From Caenorhabditis remanei (lineage: Eukaryota; Nematoda; Chromadorea; Rhabditida; Rhabditidae), in assembly GCF_010183535.1 (NCBI RefSeq), contig NC_071332.1, forward strand, positions 15,128,001-15,192,000: 64,000 nucleotides of DNA, given 5' to 3'. Positions 41,612 through 52,820 of this stretch are shown piece after piece. The position numbers were made by a program, and so were the translations under genes. A model generated the notes under the pieces. It saw only the letters and a list, made by a program, of their open reading frames with translations. It ran no database searches and was not told the DNA's origin. How positions within the stretch are numbered: position 1 is the stretch's first letter; the number at the start of each line of letters is the position of its first letter.

Positions 41612-43130
41612 ATGGATCAATGGAAAGTGATGTTCTTGATCTGTCTCTATGGAGCTGTCAAAGAGTTTCGACCCACTGAGCCATACATGTATGAATATCA
41701 GCATAATGTACTGAATATGACGGAACACACACTCAATAGTAAAGTTAGTTGTTAACCTTATGATTGTAGATCGAGAAATTTTGGTTTTCAGGTATACCCA
41801 ATATGGACTTACAGTTATCTAGTTGCTCTTATTCCATCATTTCTTTTGACTGATGTTCTACTTTACAAACCTATATTAGTTATTGAAGCCTTATCTTATT
41901 TCGCTTGTTGGGTGATTTTCGTATTCGGAAGATCTGTTTGGAGTATGCAGGTGAGGGTTTCCTCATGGATATTTTGAAATTTTGAGCGGAAATTCCAGCT
42001 TCTAGAACTGTTCTACGGGTGGGCTACTGCAACGGAAATTGCATACTTCTCTTATATTTATGTGATGGTTCCAAAAAGCGAATATAAATCGTGAGTGGTA
42101 GATCTGTGTGTCTGTTTACTTCATTATTCCAGAGCTACTGCATTCACCAGAGCAGCTCTTCTAGTTGGCAGATTTCTTGCCTATGCACTTGCCCAATTAC
42201 TAATCGGATTATCATGGGCAGACTACATGACTTTAAACATTATCACGTTGGTAGTGATGACGTTTGCAGTGTTTCTAGCTGCTGTTTTACCGCAAGTGGC
42301 ATGGAGAAAAGCTTATCAGAAGAAATTGGAAGATAACAGTTCATCGACTGACCTGGAGAGTCTGGTGAATGATGCGAATTACAAGGATTATTTAAAGCTG
42401 TTTTTCATGGAATTACATCAAGATTTATACACAATTTACAGAAACCCTCTTATTTTAAAATGGTCTATATGGTCAGCACTATCCAGTTGTATATTTTATC
42501 AGGTTAGTTTGAACCCTAGTATGAATCAGTGCGACACCGACATTTTTCAGATAGTTAACTATACTCAAACCCTTTGGGGAACCCTCCCCGAGTCGCAAAA
42601 CAAATACAATGGAATCACAGAAGCCCTGGTTCCTTTGATGGGAATACCTGCTGATCTCATCACAAGGCTACTCAATGTGAACTGGAATCGATGGGGAGAT
42701 ATATTGCTATCTGTTGGATCTCTTTTCCAAGCGGGTCTCCTATTTTGGATGTCACAATCCCATCAAATAATAGTGATGTACATTTGTTACATTCTCTATC
42801 GTGTCATCTACCAACTTTCTACTACAATTGCACAATCTACACTGGCTTTATCTCTTGACTCGAGGCTATTCGGATTGCTGTTTGGAATCAATACTTTTAT
42901 GGCGTTAGTCCTTCAGTCAATACTGACAGCTATTGTCATCGATGCGGAAAAGTTGGCTATTCGAGCGCAGGTCTGTGATTTTCCTAAAGTTATCCTAAAG
43001 CCTCAGATTCATTTTTCAGTTTGCTGTATATTCCGGGTATCATCTTTTTGTTGCTGTTTTGTTCGCCATAATATTTGCAGTCTGGGCAAGCCGAAAAGTT
43101 TTGAAATCCAGATCGAGATCTCATTCTTAA
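41612..43130 (+). CDS. reduced folate carrier family transporter (SLC19-like), 427 aa
   Basis: Multi-pass plasma-membrane transporter of the reduced folate carrier family, importing folate or thiamine-like organic anions. Exons: 41612-41743, 41792-41950, 41999-42090, 42133-42502, 42551-42970, 43020-43130; all phases join. The N terminus MDQWKVMFLICLYGAVKEFRPTEPYM has the family's YG-x-x-K-x-RP-x-EP block before TM1, WTYSYLVALIPSFLLTD covers TM2, and RAALLVGRFLAYALAQLL TM4-5. There is a central polar loop (residues about 195-225) as usual in this family, and six further TM segments follow, ending in a basic/serine tail SRSRSHS. Length fits nematode FOLT proteins. AATAATAAAC polyadenylation signals follow the stop. 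Intact. Confidence 0.88.
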
Positions 43131-43381
43131 AACAAACCTTATAAATAATAATAAACTTTTACCTGACAACTCTTATTTCACATATTCAGTTGTAAATGAC
43201 AAACTGGTACTACTAAGAACTTAAATAATTATATGCTTATACATACAACTATACAATTTCTCAATTTTTTCCCCAGCCTTAGTCTCATATTTTCTTCGTT
43301 TTTTTTTAATCAAAACCCACACTTTTAAGGGAGTTTGTTGATTTTTTATTGGATACTATCAACTACTTTATTTTTTCAATA

Positions 43382-43609
43382 ATGGGATTCTCATATGTAG
43401 ACACATCTCTTGGAAAGCCAGAAGAGCCAGGAAGCGTTTTATGTCTCAACCCTAATCCTAGAGAATGTGAAGCACACAATTTGATCAAAGAGCCAAACAT
43501 GTCCCTTTTGACCCCTTTGATTTTTCTTCAGTTTGCTGTTAGTATTATCAATCTAGCTATTCAATTGGCTTCAATTGAATTGATTGTTTTCAGGAAAAAT
43601 TCGAAGAAG
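43382..43609 (+). CDS. solitary first exon of the 7TM receptor family, cassette 1
   Basis: ATG-started 76-codon block: MGFSYVDTSLGK, an ectodomain with CLNPNPREC, then one membrane span (LLTPLIFLQFAVSIINL) and FRKNSKK ending at a GTAAGC donor in phase 0. That is the same position and phase at which the intact paralogues splice from exon 1 into the receptor body. No body exon follows before the next cassette; the nearest downstream body begins at 45345. Either an alternative first exon of the 45-46 kb gene or a leftover. Confidence 0.5.
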
Positions 43610-43862
43610 GTAAGCTTAGTTTTGAACTAGATTGCGTCAGGATAACTATATCCGTGCGGTGATTTTCGACGAAAAATTTGAAGAAAACAATCCAGAAATT
43701 ATACCGCCGTTGCCATCCGCTTCTTTTTTAAGCTTTTTTACTACGCACACACTTTTACAATTAAAGATGTTCCTGTTTTCCTCAACAACAATTTTATATT
43801 GAAAAAACTTAGCAGGTCTTTTTCGGTATTCTGTATGATAAGCTAATGAAAATACCAAACAG

Positions 43863-44080
43863 ACTGTATTATAACGGCATTTTCAACAAGCTCAAAATTC
43901 ACCATTTGCATTTTCCTTGCCATTTTCCATGATTCTGATAAAATCAGCGTGATTAGAATAGCATTTACAAAAGCAAACAAAACACCTAGCAACGTTTTTT
44001 AGTGAACTTTTAAAAACTTCCCACCATAACTTGTCTGATGGGCAGTTGAAAAATATAACGGCATGCCGTTATAATACAGT
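43863..44080. mobile_element. 218-bp MITE with perfect 17-bp TIRs
   Basis: ACTGTATTATAACGGCA at 43863-43879 is exactly inverted at 44064-44080. The interior has no open frame. A diverged copy lies at 50240-50466 and a fragment at 24483-24505. It occupies the gap between two first-exon cassettes, as its partner does. Confidence 0.8.
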
Positions 44081-44581
44081 TCTCACGGTATTTACTCAAA
44101 AATTTGTATTTACTGTTATTATGAAAATTAGATAACATTACAAAGAGCCACAGAATTTCAAACAAACTTTTATAGTACACATAACATTTCTTAAGACATA
44201 CATAAATTTTAAATTGTTCCCCATAAAAATATGTTTTCAATGTTTCGAATAGCATTTTCAAAAAGTTTGAAACCTTATTTTCCTTGCTCCTTAACAATTA
44301 GCCTCAACTGGTTCCTTGACAAACGGAGGATTTCGAATTCATTCGATAATCTTGAAAAATAACATTTTGAGATTTTGATTTGATTGATCTCAAATTTATC
44401 ATTTGATCAAACTTCCCGAGTTAACATTATTTTGTGAATGTCTTAGTCTTTCTCAAAGTTCAAACTATTGAAACTCACGTTTCTAGATCAAACCTCTCTC
44501 ACATGACAACATGTAATTATTGAACGCCCTCTGAAATTCAATAAGGTTTATTTTTGAATAATTGACTCAAATCCATTGATA

Positions 44582-44863
44582 ATGAATGCACTCCGTTATG
44601 TAGTCCGCCCTCGTTGGTTTGAAACCCCACGAAACGACCAACCGATTCTCAATTTTTGTCTTCAAAAGTATTTTGAAAATGTTTGTTATGACAGAAATAT
44701 TCACAACTTTTGGGAGAATCGTGGTCAGGATCAAGGTCCTCCCATAAAATCGGATAAATTTCGGATGTCTTTGTATCACTATGAAGTTCTAGCTCTGATA
44801 TCTGATATGATGCTATGGATGTTTTTTATTTTCAGAAGAAAAAGAAGTTGTTCGAGAGCAGAG
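44582..44863 (+). CDS. solitary first exon of the 7TM receptor family, cassette 2
   Basis: 94-codon block starting MNALRYVVRPRWFETP, with NFCLQKYFENVCYD in the ectodomain, one membrane span around ALISDMMLWMFFIF, and RRKRSCSRAE before a GTATAC donor in phase 0. It resembles exon 1 of the 45034 gene (NSFCLNKHFNQVCHE). The donor is compatible with the body exon at 45345, about 480 bp downstream. No other exon belongs to it. Confidence 0.5.
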
Positions 44864-45033
44864 GTATACTAACCATTCGGTTTTACTAATCAATTAGACT
44901 TTTGATTTTGAACTTTCAAATCTCCTTTGTATAATACCACCACCCCCTCCTGAAAACCACTAATTAGAGTGAAAGGTTCTCAAAATATTTTGTCTTAAGA
45001 AAATCATATTAGTCTTTTGAGCATCAACCCGGC

Positions 45034-46249
45034 ATGAACGTGCTTCCTTTTGTGTTCAAGTCTATATTGTTTCCTTCCGAAAGCGAGTATTTCAATTCCT
45101 TTTGTTTGAACAAACATTTTAATCAAGTTTGTCATGAGTTTGGGGTTACGAAAGAAACAACGGCGACTGTAGTGAAAAAAGAATATTCTCAACTGTATCC
45201 GTATTATCTAGTGGTTTTAGTTATTAATTTAATTTTCTGGATGCTGAATTGTATAAAGCCTAAAATCAAGTTCAAAGGAGAGGTATTTGAGAAAAAATTG
45301 ATTGAAATCTACTCGTTTAAATTTCCAAACGCAAACATTTTCAGGGTCCCTTCTTCATCATACTGTTCATCTTGTCTCTCAGTGTATCCTTCCGAATATT
45401 ATTCTCAATTTCTACTATATCAATCAGTGCATTGATTCGGGATCCCAACTCAACTGCCAAGAATTTCCTACTTCAATCTTCTCTCTACGTGGATTATTGG
45501 AGCAACTTCTTCTCTTTATCGATCACGTTTTTTATGTCATTGAATCGATGTTTATGTTTTGTCGCTAAGGATTTGAACTCCAAAATTTTCGATGGATTAC
45601 ATATTATTCTCCCAATAATTTTCAGTGTTTTGGTGTCAATTTTTGCAGCAGTTACATGTATTATCACTTCAGAAATTAAAAGAAACTTTATGGAGAGAAT
45701 GGGATTTGTCGATGTTGGTCCGGATAAAGGGTTTCGAGTGGTATGTTGGGCAGGTTGAATATTGCATCTCATCTACAAATTTTTCAGCTGATCAATCGAA
45801 CATTCTTCTTATTCCCAATTGGTTCCATTATTTGTTATATTATTTTGTATTATCATTTACACCAACGAACTAGATTGGTGCTCACCAAATCCAATCAGAG
45901 CAGAGGAGAGCAGAAAGTATTCGCGCAACTACTCATCACTACCGTACTTTATGTGGTGAGAAATAAAATATCAACATGTCAATCTGATAACTTTCAGACT
46001 CTCCACCTAACCTACGAAGTTATTACACTAGTGAACTGGCAGGACTTATCTATCCAACTTGCATTCATTTCTGTACTTGGAATATTCAATTGCCTTCCAG
46101 AGATGTCACTACCGCTGTTGCTGATATGCACCAATCTTCATATCAAGAAGAAGATGTTGTCATGGGTTTCATCTTCAAAGAATCTGGGAACTGGATCTAC
46201 TAGAATAGTTACTGCGAAGCCTTCCCTGACTGCGAATACAGAAACCTGA
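45034..46249 (+). CDS. 7TM chemoreceptor-like protein, unassigned class, 354 aa
   Basis: Exons: 45034-45282, 45345-45740, 45788-45955, 45998-46249; phases all 0. Exon 1 gives an ectodomain with two cysteines and TM1. Exon 2 begins GPFFIIL (TM2) and contains SSLYVDYWSNFFSLSITF (TM3) with FMSLNRCLCFV, a DRY-like Asn-Arg-Cys position found in Srx/Srg-type receptors, IFDG, and GFVDVGPDKGFRV in the TM4-5 loop. Exon 3 has LINRTFFLFPIGS (TM5) and GEQKVFAQLLITTVLY (TM6), exon 4 TM7 and a serine/threonine tail. Intact. Class not determined; probably a nematode-specific chemosensory GPCR. Its 3' end converges on the lectin gene 69 bp away. Confidence 0.7.
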
Positions 46250-46318
46250 TGTTTTAAAACTTATTTATTTATTTTTCTTCAATAAAAACGTTTATTTTTA
46301 AACTTTTAATAATAAATA

Positions 46319-47355
46319 TCATAGCAACATCTTATAACCACACACTACTCCGATACCAGTTCCGGCTGGATCACAGCTGGCGTCGTTGAGTCTCACCAAC
46401 CCTTGACCATTTTTGGTGACTGTCAAACAGTTTTCTCCGCCCTCAGATAACTCTGTGTAGCTAGAATACAATAGAGCGGTTCCGTTTGTGTAGCCATCGC
46501 TCCAATCGAAGATCTGAAAGTTGGAAGTAAAAAAGAGTAAACGGATCAATCATTTACATATCTTCCGCAAACGTTATCGGTACAAGGTCTAATACCATCT
46601 ACAAAGAATCCTTGATACTTGATGAAGTTTGATATCAACACGTTCATTCTACCTGAAATTTTCAGATCTTGAGAATGTTACCAACATAATCTTGGTCACT
46701 TACTCAGAATCCAAGACATCTCTTCAACAGTAGCCACACCAGTCACCTTGAAACCCATTTTTCCACAAAATAAATCAGAATCATTTCTTGAAGTCGGAGT
46801 TCCAAAAGGGTACGCCTGCATACAGACAGTGATATTTGGATCTGTACGTTTGAATAGTTTCCAGTCGCCCACACATTTTCGGAATATCCAAGTGTCGCCC
46901 TCTTTCTGCCAGGGAATAGAGTTGTCTCCCATATTGAAAACTGGCTGAAACTCATCGAACGAAGGACAGGAGTCACTTGGAGGATTGGTCTGGAACATTA
47001 AGTTTGACATATGGACATCTGGATGTATACATACCTTAAATGTTACCTGCAGCCCGTCAGATTTAGAAGTTAACACCACTTCTAATTTTTCAGTTGCATT
47101 GTAACTTATCAGCAGACAATGACTATCTGCATCAAAAAATGCCAGCATACAATCTGTATCAAGATAGCAAGTAGCTTCACAATTCTTATTTATTGGAGCG
47201 TCGCTTATGTTTTCATCGGTAACCGTGCCATACACTTGACTCATTTTCGTAATGGCTAATGAAAAATCATTAATTGATATAATTAAAATGAGATTACCTG
47301 CAGCACGGTGTTGTCTAACCAGTAGAACCATGAGAAATACGAAAGGTGTTGTCAT
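46319..47355 (-). CDS. CW-domain C-type lectin-like protein, 284 aa
   Basis: Exons: 47355-47298, 47255-47035, 46989-46704, 46652-46558, 46513-46319; phases join. A short hydrophobic leader (MTTPFVFLMVLLVRQHRAA) is followed by a CW/PAN-3 domain (MSQVYGT ... CEATCYLDTDCMLAFFD ... CLLISYN). Then comes a C-type lectin-like domain: SCPSFDEF, WIFRKCVGDW, VEEMSWILS, IFDWSDG and ENCLTV ending GIGVVCGY. The arrangement CW then CTLD is typical of a large nematode clec group. The Glu-Pro-Asn/Gln-Pro-Asp sugar-binding motif is not seen. Likely secreted, possibly in pathogen responses. Antisense and tail-to-tail with the receptor gene ending at 46249. Confidence 0.78.
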
Positions 47356-47824
47356 AGTTTGTGCATTGAAAAATAAACCAAACAAAGAATGGAAAAGAAG
47401 GAAAGAACCATAAAGTTCCCCTAGTGACGTGTGCATGTCAACTGGAGTAACCAATTCAAAATGAAAAGTGAGTCTGACATAGCAGTCTGGGGATCCTGAA
47501 CTTTGTTTCAATTTCTGTTTTTGAAAGTTGGTTTATAATTTATTTGCAGCAGAAGAATAATTTCCCGTCTTGTTAGACAGCTTGCTCTTTGAAATGGAGA
47601 GATCTGAAAAATCAAAAGATTGTTGCACTTTTTCCCAGTATGAGCTCAAAAAACCAATTTTTCCACACCCACGAAATACTAGCGACATTTCCAAATGCTC
47701 AACATTTCGTTAATTTACAAATACCACATTTATTTTTATTTTTCAACAACCTCATTTTACATAGCTCATACATTTTTCTATAACTCCGGTTTTCCCGATT
47801 CAGGGGAAAAATAAACCGTAAAAA

Positions 47825-48918
47825 ATGTTACTATACCCGTTTTCATTCCGACTCAAACCGGATAATCAAGAAATTGCTCCTCCTGATCTGACAGGAAACC
47901 ACTGGGGAAGAGGGGAGGAGTCTCAGATCGCTTCTGAGATAATGATTACTGTACACAATATTATGAGTAGTGTCAATTTATTCATTCAATTAGTCGCAAT
48001 TGTTTTATTACTACACAAAAGATCCACTCAAAAAGGCCCGTTCTTTATTATCATACTTATATTCTCTTTTTCCGTTTCCTTCCGTGTAATTTTCCACTCA
48101 ATAGCACTCGCTGTAGTCCCACGGTATAATAAAGACACAGTCATCTCAATGTTTCTATTGAATTCGTCGCTTTACGTGGATGTATGCAGCAATTTATTCT
48201 CTGTGACGATCACTTTCTTTTTATCATTCAACCGATGTTTATGTTTTGTCTCAAAGCAATGGAATTTTCGAATATTCGAAGGATCCCGTGTATACCGACC
48301 AATTATTTTTAGCTTTATGATTTCTATTCTGGGATCTGTTGGGATTGTGTGGACATTGGACGTAACCAGAGAGTATTACATACAAATTGGTTTTTTAGAC
48401 GTGGGTCGGGAGGATGGGTTCAGAGTGGTAAGTCCTGAAAGTTGAGCTATTAACACTTTTGAAAATAACTTTTAGTGTATCAATAGATTTTTCAATTTGT
48501 TTCCGGTCGGATCAGTTATCTGCTATATCATTTTATTCTCCTATCTACACAAAGAAAACAAAAATGCGATTAACAAATCTTTTTTCATGAAACGTGGAGA
48601 AAATAAAGTTTTTGCTCAACTACTGATCACTTCGGTTTTTTACATTGTGAGTAACTTGAAGTAATTACATAGACTTTACATATATTTTGATTTCAGATGG
48701 TTAACTCATTTTACGAAATTGTTATTTTCATAGATAACAGATTTGCTGGTTTCATTGCATTGTTACAATTGCTCGCCGTTTTCAATTATCTTCCGGAAAT
48801 GTCACTATCGTTTTTATTCATTGTGGATACTATTCATGCTGATAGAATTATGAGAAATTGTATGGCTCCTAGAAGAGAAGTTCAGAGAATCACAGTTATC
48901 AAATCGACGAGTGTTTAA
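47825..48918 (+). CDS. 7TM chemoreceptor-like protein, unassigned class, 331 aa
   Basis: Three exons: 47825-48427, 48476-48646, 48697-48918. Paralogue of the 45034 gene but with exon 1 and exon 2 fused: RSTQKGPFFIIILIF runs through the point where the others have an intron, so the intron was lost precisely here. Marks: SSLYVDVCSNLFSVTITFF, SFNRCLCFVSKQW, IFEG, GREDGFRV, CINRFFNLFPVGS, GENKVFAQLLIT, NYLPEMSLSF. Intact; TAA follows TSV. The class name is unresolved. Confidence 0.72.
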
Positions 48919-49280
48919 TTCATCTAAATAATATTTGAAGTTTTCAAGCTATATTTTCTTACCTCTGTATCATTTTTTCTATCGTTTCCACAACTAATAA
49001 ATAAATATGTTTCACAACAACTCTTGACCGATACTAGGACGCCTCAGCGCAACACCAACATCACTTTTTTCCAGAATTTTAAATGTCAAAACGACATTCT
49101 TGAAGAGACGCCATTTCCAGATGTGCCATTGGTCAGTCAGCCCTTTTGTAGTATTTGAAAATTTTATAATTACAAGTCTCACTTGTTTTTTTTCACTATT
49201 CTTCTAGTACGAAAATTTGTCTTTCTTAGCTTTTCTTCGGATTCTTCCTCTCATATCAATAATTTCTAGCTATAAACATT
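48919..49280. other. upstream flank of cassette 3, part of a tandem duplication
   Basis: From about 49040, sequence such as GAAGA(G/T)ACGCCATTTCCAGAT and GCCATTGGTCAGTCAGCCC is repeated at 50480-50730 in front of cassette 4. The duplicated unit therefore includes promoter-side sequence as well as the exon and about 250 bp of downstream intron. Confidence 0.6.
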
Positions 49281-49529
49281 ATGAGTTTTTCTTTCTATCT
49301 TCCTGGTTATATGTCACAAACCACGAATCTCGAAAAACCGCACTGTCCAAGAGTACGGTGTTACGATGAAGATTATCTGGAAGAACTTGCTGCATATAAT
49401 AATGCCCGATTGTCAGGCGATGGAAAGTTAACTGCAGCTTTCATACTAAATTATGTTGTTAGTCTTCTGAATTTGTTGATTCAACTGTTTTGCATACAGT
49501 ACATTTTGAAGAGGAAATATTTTAAAAAG
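49281..49529 (+). CDS. solitary first exon of the 7TM receptor family, cassette 3
   Basis: 83 codons: MSFSFYLPGYM, CPRVRCYDED, then TAAFILNYVVSLLNLLIQLF as TM1 and LKRKYFKK before GTGAGT, phase 0. Body exons are absent for 2 kb; the nearest compatible acceptor is at 51699. It is intact as an exon (start, span, donor). Confidence 0.5.
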
Positions 49530-50239
49530 GTGAGTGAATTAGTAATGCCATAACTTGTTACGGAGAAGCCAAAGCGTATTAAAATGAAATCAGAATGTTT
49601 AAAAATGTAATCTTATCACTTACTATCGATGTTCCGATCGTAAGTAACTGGCTTGCAGAGCTCAACCTAAAAACTTTGTGAGATTGTCTTGTCTAATCCA
49701 TCCCCAATTTTATAGTAGCCAGCTAGTTAGACTGATTGTCAGCTCAGAAACTGTGGACATTGTTTTCTAGAGAGTCCTGAAGCGAGAATTAGCGGATCCT
49801 TCGGAAAATCCCAGCGTTTTGTTTTCAAGCTGTAACTAATAGTCTCTCATTCTTTAACAGTATTCATTTCATCATAACTTACAATTTCAATCGTGAGCTA
49901 TTCGTTCAATTGAAACCTGTCTCGTTCCGGCTAACAACAAGCTCGTGAACAGCATGACACAATAATGTCTAATAAAACGTGGAAAAATATTGGGGAAAAA
50001 ATAATTGTTTAATTTCTTCTCTGCACCAATTTTCAATTACAGCCTTATACAACATAGCCCCTGTCAGACTCGAGCATTCTGGGACTTGGGGTTTAATATT
50101 TACATTCACTATAGGCATTCAGTATCTCATTTACTTCATTTTGAGCTCGGCCTCCCGGTTACGGTAGTACGGTAGGTGCTCAATTTTTGAAGAATCGCTT
50201 CTTGAACTCTGAAACTTGCCGTAAAAACAGTATTATAAG

Positions 50240-50466
50240 GGAACCTGTATAATAATGGCACCTTCTACGCGCTCAAAATTCACCACTGGTATTCTCCTGG
50301 GCATTTTCCATGATTCTGATTACAATTATCGGGATTAGAATAGCATTAGCAATACTCAACAGAACATTTAGAAAGTTTTTAGTGAACTTTCAAGAGTCTC
50401 AAAAACTCAAAAACTTCTCTTGAAGGCAGTTGAAAAATATAATGGCATGCCGTTATGATATAGTTC
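50240..50466. mobile_element. MITE, diverged copy of 43863-44080
   Basis: Ends CTGTATAATAATGGCA and TGCCGTTATGATATAG are degraded versions of the perfect TIRs at 43863/44080. Interior words CTCAAAATTCACCA and GAATAGCATTAGCAA are shared. It lies between cassettes 3 and 4. Confidence 0.65.
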
Positions 50467-50729
50467 TTAACGGTATGTTCTACAACCTGGGAGTCCTCAG
50501 GGCAACACGAAAATCACGTTTTCTCCAACATTCAATATCAAAACGACATTCTTGAAGATACGCCATTTCCAGATATGCCATTGGTCAGTCAGCCCACTTG
50601 TAGTATTTCAAAGTTTTATAATTACAAGTCTCACTTGTTTTTTCACTATTCTTTTAGTACGAAAGTTTGTCTTTCTTAGCTTTCTTTGAACTCTCCATCT
50701 CATATCAATAATTTCTAGCTATAAAAATT

Positions 50730-50969
50730 TTGAGTTTTTCTTTCTATGTTCCGACGCCTGAAACTCATCAACAAGTCATTGATCTCTTTAAACCGGACTG
50801 TCGAATAAGAAAATGTTCCGATGAAGATAATCTAAAAGAACTTGTTGCATTCTCAAGTGATGGAAAGTTAACTGCAGCTTTCATTCTGAATTATGTTGTT
50901 AGTCTTCTGAACTTGATTATTCAGCTGTTTTGCATACAGTATATTTTGAGGAAGAAATATATTGGAACC
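50730..50969 (+). pseudogene. first-exon cassette 4, start codon lost
   Basis: Duplicate of cassette 3 (SFSFYVP, CRIRKCSDED, TAAFILNYVVSLLNLIIQLF) with a GTGAGA donor in phase 0, but the ATG aligned with cassette 3 is TTG here (50730). No in-frame ATG lies before the membrane span. Its upstream and downstream flanks are also duplicated. Confidence 0.65.
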
Positions 50970-51380
50970 GTGAGAGAATTAATGGCGTCAAACTTTGTTA
51001 CGGAGAGACTAAAGCGTATTTTATAAAATCGATGGGTTCATAGCGTTTTAAAAGTAATCTTATCCCTCACTATCGATGTTCCTGTCAAAGATAACTGGCT
51101 GGCAGAGCTTAACCTAAAAACTTAGTGAGACCTTTTTGTCCAACTCATCCCTATTTTTTTAACAGCCAACTAGTTAGGCTGGTGATGAGCTCAAAAATTA
51201 TTGATCTATGCTTTTCTCACTTTCAAAATTTTAGGTGGTTTTTCATATTTTTGACTTTAAATTTCACAATGAAATTTTCTATATAAACTTTAATGATTCC
51301 CAATTATCAAATAACTTTTTTGCCATTAAACCTTGAAGTTGGAAGAAACAAAAAATCAAACTGAAAAGTTTTCACTTCAA

Positions 51381-52591
51381 ATGTTTGTTCTCCCACGCGT
51401 CTATCCTAAAAATTATAAATTATTTTACTTGATTGATTACATCCATGACGTACTGTGTATTACTGTAGGTGTTCGTCAAGATTGCGAAACTCCGAAAACA
51501 GAGCATAATGGTCCTAGTAACCCAATTACTTTTCCGTGGGAGCAGGTGGTGGTGTTAGGAGGAGACCTGATTTGTTGGGTCATTTGTGCAATAATTTTAA
51601 TAAAGAAGAGGCTGGAATACCCTGTGAGTTAGGTTGTTTTCTAGATGATTGCAAATTACCAATTGTCCTAACAGTTCAGTTTTATCCACATTTTTTCAGA
51701 GCACGTTCTTCTCTATCCTTATCATTCTATCCATCACCATCTCCTTCCGTGTTTTATTCTACATCTTGGCTATGACTACCACTGCTGTCATCTCCAACTC
51801 CTTCAGCGTTTTTCTCACCAAATCATCACTCTACATAGACTACTGTAGTAACTTCTTCTCATTGGCAATTACTTTCCTCATGTCTCTAAACAGATGTTTC
51901 TGCTTTGTATCCAAAAACTGGAATTCGAAAATATTCGACGGAAAGAATGTAATTGTCCCGATAGTTTTAAGTGCAGTTGTGTCAGTCAGTGGAGCGGTCA
52001 TCTGTATCCTCACTTCGAGCATCATACGAGTGCTCTATCCGGGATTGGGTTACATCGATATGGGGTCGGACACAGGGTTTAAAGTTGTAAGTGCTCGTTT
52101 GTTAACTTGTTGAGAAAAACAAAATCTTGAATTTCAGCTTATCAATCGAATATTTTTCGTGTTTCCAATGGGTTCTGTGATCTGCTATGTTGTGTTATTC
52201 TATGTCTTGAGGAAACAAAACCGACAAGTTCTCACAAAAACATCCAATCGAAGCAAAGGAGAGCAGAAAGTATTTGTTCAGTTGTTAATCACTACAGTCT
52301 TGTATGGAGTGAGCATTTTCCAAAGCTACTGAAATTTCATCTTTTGAATGCTTACAGATCATGTCAACTCTGTATGAGGTGCTTAATTTGGTCAACTGGT
52401 CGGATACTGCGCTCCAACTGACTTTCATTTCAGTATTCAGTGTTCTAAATTACCTCCCAGAGATCTCATTACCTCTCTTGTTGATCTGTAACAGCGTCCA
52501 AATCAGGAAGAAAGTGTCTTCGTGGATTGCACCAAAGAGTGATCGGACTATTGTCACGGAGCAGGCAAAAACCACAACGACTACTCTTTGA
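51381..52591 (+). CDS. 7TM chemoreceptor-like protein, unassigned class, 344 aa
   Basis: Exons: 51381-51623, 51700-52086, 52138-52308, 52358-52591, all phase 0. MFVLPRVYPKN start (the upstream TTG frame is ignored), ectodomain with two cysteines, TM1 VVVLGGDLICWVICAIIL. The body begins STFFSILIIL, then SSLYIDYCSNFFSLAITF, MSLNRCFCFVSKNW, IFDG, GYIDMGSDTGFKV, LINRIFFVFPMGS, GEQKVFVQLLITTVLYG, NYLPEISLPL and a threonine-rich tail. Intact; closest to the 45034 gene. Its exon 2 acceptor could also serve cassettes 3 and 4 upstream. Confidence 0.72.
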
Positions 52592-52820
52592 AATATTTTT
52601 TTCAAAGTTTTTATAAATATATTTTGTTTTATGACTTTTAGAACTTTTGAAGTATTTGTATAGGACATTCCATCCATTTACTCTTTTGATCTTGCCCTGT
52701 TCTTTGTTATTATAATTTTATTGTGAACTTCAATAAGTCAAATTATTTTTCAAAACTTTATATTCACGATTTCTTAATAAACAACCTTATCATAAATTAC
52801 CAAGAACAACATAATCACAT

